A stretch of DNA of 45,933 bases, from positions 1 through 45,933 of the forward strand of contig ADNK01003172.1 of the NCBI GenBank assembly GCA_000320545.1. Direction: 5' to 3'. This document shows positions 21,683-34,947 of this stretch, one piece after another. Position 1 is the stretch's first letter, and each line of letters starts with the position of its first letter. The position numbers were made by a program, and so were the translations under genes. Origin of the DNA: Bigelowiella natans CCMP2755 (taxonomy: Eukaryota; Cercozoa; Chlorarachniophyceae). The notes beneath the pieces were generated by a model. The model was not told the origin of the DNA, made no database searches, and was given only the letters and a program-made list of their open reading frames with translations.

Positions 21683-23520
21683 CTTCCTCTCTTTCTGCAC
21701 GCAAATATCTCTAAATCTCAACCCAAGTGAGGATAAGCAACCCAGAACATCAATAAATGACCTATAAATGAAGCTTCCGACATTAAATATGGACTTCTTT
21801 TTGGTATTGAACGGATAAATAAATTTGAAAATTGTGTCCCACCTTTGGCCTGGAAATGAGAGCAAACAAAATTATTATGGCGGACACGATGTGTGTCCAA
21901 ATTTTCCATTGTATCAAATTTTTAAGCCCATTTCTAAGGCGGAATAGAGGGGATTTCCCCTAGGACAATCGGCGCAAGAGTCATTTCCTTTTGCGGATGG
22001 ACAAATCAACTGGAAAATCAAGGGGTTTTCCACATTCCACATCTACTGATGTTCCAGTCCATCACACTCTTGCGACAATCATGTCGTACAGTCTCAATGG
22101 TCTCACGCAACAAATGATGTCGGACAATGCAGCACAATTGTTCGAGGTCAATTGGAGATTCAGCACCTGATGTTTTCGGGGCAAGAATGGCTGAATTCAC
22201 ACCTTTTTCACGTGTCTGCATTGTGAGACATTGATCGTGAGTGTTTTCCGTCGAAATGGGCGCTCATGAAAAGTGTCCCAGGATGCAAAGAAGTGAAGAA
22301 CCCTCAACTCTGGAACTTGTCGCCTTGTTGATTGAGGAGGATGTGGACGAGTGAGGTCGCACATCCCACTGTGCTTCAACCACCGCTGGAATTGCTTCGT
22401 TCATTCACTCGTTCAAGTTGATTGCACCATGTCTGAAAACACTTCGTTCTGCGTTCATCGTCCAAGCTTCGTTGACTTGTTCGAGAGATTGAGCCTCCCG
22501 TGACTGGTTGATGGTGGCGGGACTGCAAGGGTTTTGAAGTTTTGAACTTCTCAGGGTCATGCAGGTTCGATTCTCTTTTGATGAACACCAGACGTCTTCA
22601 CTGACACCAGTGACTCCTGAAGAACTTCCAAGATTCAACAGGATGGCTGCTGAGAAGGGCGTCCCCCGATGCTGAGACAATGCGAAAGAGTGTCGGCACG
22701 CCCAGTCTGCTGAGCGAAAACTGGACTGGTGGAGAGTGCACGTGATTTGATCGAGCGAACTTGGAACGTCGACTTGTGAACGGCTGTCCAGGCGTTTGAG
22801 TCATGTTGAGCCCATGCGCCTCTGGACCTGCAACAATTGATGGAATGCTGACACGTCGACCAGACTAGCAGTGATGACCAGATGAGTCAGATGCAATGCA
22901 GACTAGCAGAGAGAATTGCGACTCTCATCAGCACCCCTAGACCCGTCTAGCCGTGATCGATGTTGAACAAGGGCATGGCTGAATCGAACAGCCAGCTAGC
23001 CAGGCCCAGAGGCCAGCAGGCAGAGACCAGCTAGCCTCAAGCAGGGCACTGATGTGTCAGACGACGTGCAAGTGCTAGAGTGTGCGATCGATGCGATCGA
23101 TTTCATTGCACCGCATCAGCATGCGTGACGTGGAGGATGCAGAATGCAATCATCTGCGTGCATGCGTCAGAATCAAAGGAACTAGGGAACCGCATCATGG
23201 ATGAATTGTGCCATTTTACCCGCCGGAATGCGCAAAAGCGGAAGACTCGCCAAAGTGCCTAAATCGATGAGTCAATTGGCTGGACACTTCTCTAGTTCTA
23301 GACATGCACGCTGTTGCAGCACATGGCGGCTGCGCAAAATGCTAGAATGCATTCATTTCACTAGTGAAAAAACCAATTTTTGATTGAAAAATGGTTTTCT
23401 GCGCACACTATTATTGGGCAGAGCAGTTGACATCACACGTGGCTAATTGACACCGATCGATGCAATCGCTTTGGCTTCATTCTCTTTGTAGGGACGAATC
23501 ATCTGCAACTTGCACTTGCA
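21683..23520. other. 1.8-kb gene-free stretch
   Basis: No exon with both splice and composition support was found. The sequence contains an imperfect 12-bp inverted repeat at about 23368-23397 (AAAACCAATTTTT against AAAAATGGTTTT). CAGC/CTAG-rich words occur near 22860-23050 and GATCGATGCGATCGAT near 23086-23101. It may be decayed repeat DNA. Confidence 0.45.
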
Positions 23521-25155
23521 CTAATCGCTCCTTGTGTTTAAGAAAGAGTTGAGCTGCTTCGTGAGAAAAATGTCACTTTTCCCTTCATCTCCAATGTTCC
23601 AAAATCCAAAGCCTCTGGGCTTGGCGCTCTCGCTCGGAGGCTGGGTGTACGCTTTACGCAGGTCCTGGCCTCCAACAAAGAGAAATTTCCCGCTCGATTC
23701 CTTCGCCCAGCCATTTGCAAGGCCAATAATAACTTTTGTGTTCTCGACAGATACCAACTGAGAGCCGAGCCTTGGGAAGGCAACCTCCCAGCCTGTGTGC
23801 ATCTTTGAGACAAGCTTACTAACGTAAGAGCTAGGGCGCTGGTCGAGCTGTGTGATGTTATAATTTGCTGTCGACCAACCCTCATAGAGCTGCACTGTCA
23901 CCAAATCGAACGTTTGGGACCCGTACTTCGCCAAGAGGTAGGCGTACGTATTGCGCCCATGGTATGGGAAATCCAGCTGTTGCCATTGAGCAACAGGTTG
24001 ATGCGTCAGCTCGAGACTATAATCCTTGCTCGCCACTGTGAGGTAGCTTTGAGCAGGTGCCATTGCGACGATGTACCCGGTCCTGAAAATGAAGGAGGAG
24101 TGGCAGATTTTAAAAGGAGGGAAAGGTAGATAAAAGCTATGGATACGGGCGAGTTCTGATTTTGGCGACGAATTAGCACCGCAACACGTAGATGGAGGAC
24201 AGAATAGATAAATTAGCAACCTTTTAGCTGCTTGAGACATTTCTCCAACAAGGTCCATAGTTTCAAGTGATATTTTGTTGAATGGGCTGGTAGCATTATC
24301 ATTTCCCTCGATGTCCCAGTCTATGCCATCAAAACCATTGAATCCTGCGAGAAAGCAAATGAGCGAGAGAAGGACAACAGTGGAATAATTGCGTAGCAGT
24401 GGGCAACAAATGCCCCCCTCTTTACCCTCCCTCGATTAAGCCTGCCACCTACCATATTCTGGCTGCGCTGCAGTCTCTCTATTCCACTTGTTCCAGGCTA
24501 TTGACAAAAATAATTAGGACAGAATTGGGGCATGGGTTGGTAGGAAGCCGTATTACCTTCAAACCACTCACTTCCTGAGAACTCTGTGTTTGGGTGGGGT
24601 GAATTCCATCCTCCGATCGACATGAGATGGACAGTGGGAAGTTGTTTGACCCGAAGAGTCTGAGCAACCTAAGGGGGACGATGGAAACATGCTCAGCGCG
24701 ATTTATCCTTTGAGTGCGAAAAACACGCACAACTTACTTTTCCGACGCACTTTAGATCCGTACAGCTTTCGACAAACGGTTTTGAATCTTTCTCAGACTT
24801 CTTCAGATTAGTGTTGAACCACACCTAGTATCGTTCAGAATTCGTCGGCAAAATTTTTCGTGATCAACCAATTAAATTCGATATTAAATCAACATACCAC
24901 AACGTTGACGCCATTTTCAACCGCCTCAACAATCTTGTTGTCGCACTCGCACCAGTTGGCGTAGCCCAAAAGCACCTTTTCAGGTAAGGCGTTGGATGCA
25001 CCATGCAGTTGTTTCTGCTCCTGTGTTTCATCACCAGCCATTCGATCAAGTGCCGCTTTCGAGGAAAGAACTTGATGTCCCTCAGCGAAGTGGCTGTGCC
25101 AATGACCAGCTAAAATGAGCGCAAGCAGCGATGTGAGGAATCGAGGAGACAACAT
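23521..25155 (-). CDS. Secreted GH18 chitinase-like glycoside hydrolase, six exons, 395 aa
   Basis: Minus-strand exons are 25155-24898, 24824-24738, 24668-24557, 24497-24453, 24344-24221 and 24082-23521, all in phase. An N-terminal signal peptide (MLSPRFLTSLLALILAGHW) starts the protein. The GH18 barrel strands follow: VLLGYANWCECD, VWFNTN, then LMSIGGWNSP and the catalytic FDGIDWDIEGND (D-x-x-D-x-D-x-E with Glu as acid). Later come YIVAMAPAQSYL, VTVQLYEGW and VIIGLANGWAKESSG near the C-terminus. The Glu and all three Asp are present, so activity is expected, on chitin or a similar GlcNAc polymer. The site of action is outside the cell or in the vacuole. Intron 5 (24220-24083) is 138 nt and stop-free, so retention adds 46 residues without a frameshift. 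Confidence 0.9.
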
Positions 25156-25746
25156 GGTGTCCTCCCCGGATGGGATGTGAGATGGGATTAGTTTTTATTT
25201 GACAACATATTAAATCCAAAAAACCATTGTCTCCCTCCTAATTTGGCATGCGTTTTTGTCTCTCTTAAAACGCCCATTCGTCACAGCAAAGGCAATTATA
25301 CTAAATTTATACTTTGCGACATATAAAATCCCATGTCGTCAAAGTTCCAGATGACTTGGACGAAATCTGCTGTCGTTAAAAACCGAGCTTGAAAAAGCGG
25401 AAAATCCGTAAGAAATATGCGCGGAAAATATCATATATTTTTTACATATGATTGCATTCGATTAGGTGTTTCCATACCACGGAATTAGCTGTCATGTTTG
25501 CTCTCTCCATATTTCTGGTAAAAATATATCCGACTTACATCGTACAAATAGCAGTATCTGTTTGGAGAAAATTTGGCTCCCTTTTCAGTTTGGAAACTTG
25601 CAGTCTTGATGTCGTTATAGGTATAATGCCATCTGTTACGGGAGTTTATCAATTCCAATCTTCCCTCCGCACCTTCTAGCAGCACTCACTCACGGGGGGG
25701 AAGCAGGACGAGCTTCTGGAGCGAAGCGAGGAGGACAAACTACAAG
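25156..25746. promoter_or_regulatory. Head-to-head intergenic region between chitinase and BUD13
   Basis: This 590-nt AT-rich spacer lies between two diverging start codons, so it should hold both promoters. TATA-like AT-rich words occur (ATATATTTTTTAC near 25432-25445). I could not pick out a single site. Confidence 0.4.
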
Positions 25747-27666
25747 ATGGTAACTAAATTACGGTAACTTATATATCTGTCTCATATGATAATCTTAACA
25801 ACATCTCAGCGCAAGGACGCCTTCCTGACCAACTACAAGAAGGCAAAGGCCGGCGATGTGGGCAAGGGGACGAAAAAGAAAAAAAAGAAGCGCAAGACCC
25901 TTGAAGGAGGGCTCCAGACAGCGAAGAAGACCTCCGCAGCTCAAAGTGCTATTATGGCCAAGTACATGACGAAGAAAGCTAACACTGGGGGTGACTATGC
26001 AGCACCGAAGAAGAAGAAAAAAAGGCGCAAAAAGCATGCTGCGGCGAAGGACAGCGGCGGCCTCAAGGTGATAGACGAGGATTACGACTGGAAATCAGAT
26101 AACCGCCAAACCCTTTTCAGCGCTATTGAAGAGGCTAAACGAGCCGGTGCCGCGATCGTGACAATGGAAGAAGCCCTAAGCAAGTCGCAGAAGGAGGAGG
26201 AAGAAGCGATATTCAAGAAGGCTCGCATCAGCCGCGAAGATGGGAGTGGCTGGGTTACCGTTGATCAAAGCAAAAAAGATGATGATGACGCGCCAATGAG
26301 AGAAGATTCTGGTGATGAATCTGGCTCCCCGCGTGCTCGCAAGCGCCACGACTCTGACGCGGACGACTCTGAAAGCGACGGGGGGGGGGCAAAGCGGCGC
26401 ATGGATAGTGATGACGACGACGAGGAGGAGGAACCTGTGGCAAGGAGGAAAGGAAAATCGTCTCATGACGATGGGAGCACTAACGATGACAAAGATTCAT
26501 CCCCTGTGCGAAGGAGAAGAAGAGCCAGGCATGACTCGGACGACGATGATATGTCTCCTGTGAGAGCGAGGAGGCGAGAAAAAGGGGGTTCCAAAGCTGA
26601 TGAGGACGATAACGATATGTCGCCCGTCCGAGCCAAACGCGGGAGGAAAGGAGGGCGGGGAGGAGGTGGGAGTGACGATGGCGATATGTCCCCTGTTCGC
26701 AGGCGCCGAAATGGCCGGCGATCGGCCGCTTCAGATAATGATGATGATGATGATGATGATTTAGATCCTCGACGAGGGAGACGGGGTGGTGGTACTGAGA
26801 AAGAAGACCTTTCGCCGCCCCGTCGGCGCAGCCGCGTTCCAGCGGACGACGGTAGTGATATATCGCCCGTCCGTCGAAGGCGGAATGACAGCGATGGCGA
26901 GGAGGATATGAGTCCTCAACGAGGAGGAGGAGGACGAGGAGGTAGAAGAACTAGACACGATTCCGATGATGACAACGATGATAGTGATGACTCCGAAGAG
27001 GACGAAGAAGCACCTCAGAAACTTGGTCTGTTGACCTCTAAGGAATTCACAACGCAAAATCTGAAGAAGGAGCAAGCGAAGCTCGATGAGCTGAAGAAGA
27101 TGCAAGGATCTCAGTCGGGTGCGAATGCCGCGACCGTGTTCCGTGATAAGCGCGGCCGCCGCCTCGAGAGCCTCGAGAAGTTCAAGGCAATACAGAGTGG
27201 CAATTACGTCGACAAAGAGGACGAAGGCATGGAGTGGGGCGCAGGCTTGAAGCAAAAGGAGGAGAGGGAACGAGATAAAAGGGAGATGAAAGCGCTCGCC
27301 GAAGCGCCTTTCTCTCGGTCCCGCGACGACCAATTCATGAATGCACACCTGAGACAGAGGGATAGATGGGGAGACCCGATGCTGGCCGCGATAAAGAGGA
27401 AAAAGAAGAAGAAGCAGAAGCAGCAGCAAAAGGCCGCGGCTGGGGAGGGGGGGGGCGACGGCGGCGCATCCGCCGACAACGTTTCATCCGCACAACGTCC
27501 CTATTTTCAAGGTGATCCCTGGCCAAATCGGTACGGTATCCGTCCAGGCTACAGGTGGGACGGACGTGACCGTGGAAATGGGTGGGAGAAGAAGAGAATG
27601 TTGCATCTCAACAACATCAAGGCCAGGGCTGTGGATAATTACCATTGGTCTGCCTCGGCGATGTGA
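25747..27666 (+). CDS. BUD13: BUD13 homologue, RES-complex splicing factor, about 619 aa
   Basis: The preferred model is a start codon at 25747-25749 that alone ends exon 1, a 60-nt GTAACT...CTCAG intron, then exon 25810-27666. Without the intron, an in-frame ATG at 25786 gives 626 aa. The N-terminal part is Lys-rich (KKKKKKRK). The middle is a long Asp/Glu/Arg region with at least six repeats of the type D-M-S-P-V-R-R-R (DDDMSPVRARR, NDMSPVRAKRG, GDMSPVRRRRN, EDLSPPRRRSR, SDISPVRRRRN), comparable to the SP-R repeats of animal BUD13. The C-terminal domain is diagnostic: TVFRDKRGRR, MEWGAGL, RWGDPMLAAIK and NRYGIRPGYRWDGRDRGNG ending in W. BUD13 with Snu17 and Pml1 forms the RES complex, which retains and helps splice pre-mRNA in the nucleus. 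Confidence 0.93.
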
Positions 27667-28903
27667 TCGGTGACAGCGAAATGAATCGTTGCGATGCAAG
27701 AACATGTGTGCATGTAGGTGCATGCCTTCTCATCCATCTATGAATTGACGTATAATTTAAATGAGTATTTCGTACAATTCTCAGTAAAATTAACATGTGC
27801 GCATGTGCGCTGGCATTGATACGTATGATACGTGTGTGTTGTATGAGTGTGTTGAATGCACGTGAATGGACTATGCTATGAGCATGCCTTTATCACACTA
27901 GGTGCCAGATGACTATAGATAGCCAGACATTGAAAGCGTAATGAGTAATGACGCAACATACGTACGATACATACAATCGTGAGCGACCATACGCACGCAT
28001 CTATTGATCAGCAGTGCGCGAAACAATGTGACACACACTAATCTAGTAATATAGCTGTGCTACTGTACATTTATTCGCTCGTAACTGGACGAGGGCATGC
28101 GACACGAGCATGTTATTAGACGGATGTAATGAAATGTTTAAATGTTTTCAATGGTCATCCTAATGCAGCTGTGCAGTGCAGTGGGTACAGCGCTTAAATT
28201 GTGTCTGTTTGTTTCCCTGGTCACGAGCATATTGTGTCCACTGTTATCGATTCCCGCACTGCCACTGAGGCACATTCAAAATGAACAGCCTTCGATCATA
28301 CGGTACGTACGTGCAACATCACTGCAGTCATTTTATCATGCTTCGCAGCAGTGTGCAGACCGTGCCAGCAGCCTAGCTTAGAAACGCTGGTGCGACATAT
28401 AGCATATCGTCATGCTCTGCTAGCTCTGTCGCATCAATATTATAGTAATACGTGTATGCAATACGTACACATCATAGCGAAGACTAACAGATTCAACATT
28501 AGCGCTGTAGCCGCTGCATTGCACATCTACATAAGGATGACCATTGAACAAATTTAATTGATTGATTATATCCGTCTTCCGTACGTACGTCGGGAATTTC
28601 CGTCGAGCAGTGTGGGAGTCTTAAAAAATTAGAGAACTGTACTATCAACAGCCCTCCGAAAGACATGATTTTCTCTGAAATGTGCAGAGTAACACATGGA
28701 ATGTATGGGTTTTTGCAGTTAGCGACAATCATCAACTTGGGCAGATCTGTCTCTTTTAAGATGGCGCCTGGTACGCATGTGCACTTGTCTCTATGATGCA
28801 TAATAAAGTTTCTACCTTTAAATTTAATGGATATTCTGGTTTCAGCATTCTTTCTGGATACATGATTATATGCACGCGATATATGCTATGTCTCTAGGCC
28901 TTG
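27667..28903. other. 1.2-kb gene-free stretch
   Basis: This separates the BUD13 stop from the stop of the minus-strand coiled-coil gene. It is CA/TG- and ACGT-rich DNA (TACGTACGTCGG near 28582). No supported exon. Confidence 0.5.
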
Positions 28904-29680
28904 TCACCTTGTGGTGTCGTTAGCTTTGACATTCTGCTGCTTCGATGATGACGACGAGGGCACTACTTTCGGCATCGCTGGCGGCATTCTATTAGTAGCG
29001 CGTTCGTACTCTTCCTCAAGGAAAGCACAGCGCTCGAGTGTGCGGTCTCTTTCTACTTTTGCGATCTATAGCATATAGGGTATTTTTTGGCAAGGTATTG
29101 AATCTTATGTAGTGTCGTTGCAATAGATGGCTAAGAAGATGCAAGGAGGGTCTGATTTCGTATTTGCTACAATTCGTAGCGTTCACGACTTATCCCGTTG
29201 TTAAAGAGTGATAGTAGCAGTGTGCGTGAGACATCAATATGCAGCCCTACCTCAGCCTCCATCCTGAGTCTCACGGTTCTTTTCTTTTCCGAAGTTGTCT
29301 GTGGGAGGTGTGGTCAGGGCCTAAAGTGCTCCATGCGACTAGCTATTCACTAATCGAGATTCTTCGATTTTTGCCGAAAATCTCCTATGGAAGAAGAAAC
29401 GATAAGGTCTACTCGAGCGTCATGCTACAGGAATGCACACTATTGTTCCCCTCTCGCCCCCACCCTAGCCAACTGAAAACCTCGAGCTTGTAGTTGTTGA
29501 GCATATCCAGCATCCAATTTAAGGACGTATCCCGACGATTCTCAGTGGCAGCTGCAAGGGTAACATAACAATCATGACGATAGCGAAGCAATAAATCTCT
29601 TCTTGAATCTGATGTGTAATCTTCTAACGTGCATATTGTTTTGGAGGGCTACTCACTGTGGAACTCTTTGTCATCGTTCA

Positions 29681-29717
<37 letters not shown>

Positions 29718-29739
29718 ACATGTATATGTTATGATATAA

Positions 29740-29780
<41 letters not shown>

Positions 29781-31251
29781 TATATATGTGCTTATATATG
29801 CATTCCCTCCCTCCCTCCCCTCCTCCACCGTACAATCTTACCCAGAGTAGCGGTGTTGGCCAACATAAAACGCTCCATGTCTTTCCCCCTCATGCTTAAA
29901 TTCTCATGCTGCTTGTTCAGCTACGTGAATTGAAAGAACGCCGATCAGAGACGGGTAGATTGGTATCGGATGTGTATTCACGGATGTGCAACAACTGCCT
30001 ATTTGATCGATCACACAGATGAGAGCGGAGGAACAGCTATCTTCGGCATATTACCTTTTCGAATACTGATTCCACTTCCTCAATGGCCTCCAGGTATTTG
30101 TAGTACCTCCTCGGTTGATCCTGCACAAGCACACACACACACACACACAAATTATAATCATATCGGGAAGATATGTATGAGGGGCTGGCTATCATGGTAC
30201 ATCGCGGAATCTTCATTAAAAAAAACTTGAATAAGGATTGGTGGAGAACGTGTTATAAGTTGTGTAGCACCGTGGCCTTTGCTGTCAATTTGGCTCTGAA
30301 CTTATTGTAATCTTTTGATACGAGGACTTTTCTGACAGCAATATGCTTGTGATCATGAACATGGAGAGGGTTTGCATTCCATGCTAGCAGCTTCGGCGCT
30401 CATGCATCAACAGCTTTGGCTCATAAATCACATCCTCCTACTTTCATACTCCCCTGCATGCTTCTCTAATCAGCCTAGAAATTTCTTCCCGTCCGCCTTA
30501 CCCTCCCATAAAAAATTATTACTTTTCTAGTCGCTCTCGATCCTTTTCCAAGTCCTTGGATAATTTAGTCTTCTTCGAAAGAGCGTCAAATTCGTCTATC
30601 CTGACGGGTTATAATCGTTGTTATTGCACCCAATCATCATCACCATCGTCACCATCGCCATCATGTTGTCGTGATCGCATCAGAGAGACGAAAATTTGTT
30701 CACCTCATAGTTTCTTTCTTTGTGAGAAGCTTCAGCCCTAATGATTTTTGGTTGTGTTCCAATTTGCGTGCGAAAAATGGAATGGGGCACAACACAAGCG
30801 GCATAGATGATTGATTACCTTCGCAGATTCCTAGTTCATTTACATCTTGCTCCGCCCTCTCGGTCGCGCTTTCTCGTGCGGAAGAGCGGTGCGTGACTGA
30901 TGTAGGCGCGGACTTAATATTAACTATTCGCCTGATCCTCAGTATTTGCTGCGTAGCCTGGAGGCACGTGTCGTGTAATGTTTTGATCGATTCCAAAGCC
31001 AGTAAATCGACACTTTCCTCCTTAGCCTCCATGCTAGCTTGATGGAGGTCATCGGTAAGTGACGACAAGCTCGACTGCAGGGTTCTAAGCGCTTTCACGT
31101 TGCTTCGAAGCTCTTCGAGCGGCTTGAGATTGCTAGGCGGAGTAGTCGATGAGTCGTGGTCCTCCTCCTCTTCGTCAACGTTGGCATGCTGGAGAAAGGA
31201 GAAGCGACTCGTTCGGTGACTACCATCCATACCATCGACATCTCCCTGCAT
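28904..31251 (-). CDS. Orphan coiled-coil protein, eight exons, 330 aa
   Basis: Minus-strand exons are 31251-30819, 30595-30523, 30331-30271, 30120-30055, 29920-29842, 29551-29481, 29298-29251 and 29065-28904, all in phase. The N-terminal 50 residues are acidic and Ser-rich. The rest is almost entirely helical with heptad-like leucines (LKPLEELRSNVKALRTLQSS, LSKKTKLSKDLEKDRERLE). A conserved-looking block KDYNKFRAKLTAKAT / YYKYLEAIEEVESVFEK follows, then NWMLDMLNNYKLE. A final helix (ERCAFLEEEYERATNRM) and a Ser/Lys tail end the protein. There is no signal peptide or membrane segment. The architecture suggests a cytosolic tether, SNARE-like or cytoskeletal complex subunit, but I recognise no family. 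Donor GTGCTA (30270) and acceptor GGATAG (30596) are weak. Confidence 0.7.
29682..29772 (-). repeat. (CA)n and (TA)n tracts in an intron of the coiled-coil gene
   Basis: A (CA)n tract at about 29682-29712 and a (TA)n tract at about 29745-29772 lie in the intron 29841-29552. A smaller (CA)n at about 30130-30149 lies in another intron of the same gene, beside its acceptor. Confidence 0.9.
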
Positions 31252-31513
31252 AGACCTTTCTGAACCGATGACGGGGGGGATGGAGGGGCTCTTTCTTCTA
31301 AGATTTCTTTCCAGCGAAGTGTTTTGGGGGGACAGCGTCGTCGGTTATCGGGAAGTCGTCGTCTGCCTGCAAATTTAATGGGGCCTTTTTTAGAGCCATA
31401 TATATCCTAAATGAACGTACATATTTATATCTGTTCAAAAAGGCGATATATCGGCTAGTATGAAATCAAAGAAATAGGGAAAAATTAAAGCAGATAATAT
31501 CTAGGAAATAATA

Positions 31514-32141
31514 CTAGTTGCTGTTCCCAGCAGCTAGCTCCAAAGTGAAACTTATACGAACGAGAACATTCTTTTCCAGTCCTTGTCGTCGGATGATCAA
31601 TTGGTGCAGTGCCCTGCGACCAACGGTTTTGAGAAAAATATAGAATTTTGTTCTTACGACTTGCTCTGAAACTCTGTCGCAGGACAAAAATCACATTGAT
31701 TTCCATGTCTTTTCCGGTTAAGTTTGAAAGTGAGTTGCCTGTAATTTGCTCCCGAAGGAGCCAGCACACAAGCCCATTTCAAATCGACGGACGCCACCTA
31801 AATTTCAACCGAAACTAAAACGTCATGTAAAAGTGCGTGCGACATAGATATCAATTTGTCGCAATGATGGAAAGGATCCCTTCTGACCTTTTTTTGGTCG
31901 CAGGCTACTCTGAATTTCGCCAACTGGCACACCCCATCAACGACCTTTCATCGAAAGAGTGAGAGAAAGAGAGGGGAGGAAGGACCCTTCTCTACCACCG
32001 ATCCAAGCCACTTCCCCTCACCGAACTCTTATCTATTTCGACAACCTTCGAAGCGACACCGTTCTGCGCCTCAAAAATTGCGCTTGTTTACCGCTGCAGA
32101 ACCTCCTGCTGCTTCAGTGAGCAAGCGACCCTGGTCCTCGC
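31514..32141 (-). CDS. Small orphan protein, at least 114 aa, 5' end unresolved
   Basis: Minus-strand exons are 32141-32092, 31944-31888, 31797-31658 and 31613-31514, all in phase. The residues read EDQGRLLTEAAGGSAA, VVDGVCQLAKFRVACDQKK, ASVDLKWACVLAPSGANYR, QLTFKLNRKRHGNQCDF and a C-terminal LEKNVLVRISFTLELAAGNS. The first listed exon begins in phase 1 after a TTTCAG acceptor, so an upstream exon must exist. I found no in-phase ATG exon between 32142 and 32660. No family is recognised. The Cys residues (CDFC) are too few for a clear zinc site. Confidence 0.5.
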
Positions 32142-32666
32142 CTGAAATCGAAGGAAAATCCGTTTAGTTCTGGTTAGAATTGAAGAGCCTATTCACACAT
32201 TATACATATCGAATTACATCCGAAATTTAAGTCGACGAATGTGTTATTCTCTCCCCGGCTGTATGACTGATCAACCCGTTGTTTGCTTGCACGATCTTTC
32301 TTCCCCTCCAGCGTGCGGGCGGACGCGGTGACGCGTTGCTCGAAATCCGCTCGGATTTTACGTGACGTTCGTTATCAAATAAAGTTGAGTCCTGCTGATT
32401 ATATGTCGGGCCTACAGGATGCAAGAATAGAAATCCCTCGCGCTTTTATGAAGAGGTAGTTCGTTCGTATTCGGAAGACAGGGTCAATAGTAGGGTATGC
32501 TATGTGAGCTATAGATAGTTAAAGGACCAGGAAAATAAAAGTGGAGATATCTGATGTAGGGGAGTAGATGTTATTAGAAAATGTCTTGAGGACGGGCAAA
32601 AGCTCACAAACTGCCGCCCGCGATCCGTTCATCGAGTGCGATTTAACATCCGAAAGCAGAAAATGT
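32142..32666. other. Divergent spacer, may hold the missing first exon of the small orphan gene
   Basis: A minus-strand frame at 32424-32227 (containing YNQQDSTLFDN) is protein-like but does not join in phase to the downstream exon. No other signal. Confidence 0.35.

Positions 32667-34947
<2,281 letters not shown>

Noticed and set aside
22555-22580. GGTTCGATTCTC resembling a tRNA T-arm
   Set aside because: No matching acceptor, D or anticodon arms around it, so not called as a tRNA.
26761-27429. 222-codon minus-strand frame
   Set aside because: Antisense shadow of the BUD13 exon, rich in Leu and Ser because of Lys/Asp codons on the other strand.
32046-32063. 18-nt microexon (NGVASK) in the small orphan gene
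   Set aside because: Phase fits, but it needs a 28-nt intron. Skipping it gives the same phase with a normal 147-nt intron.
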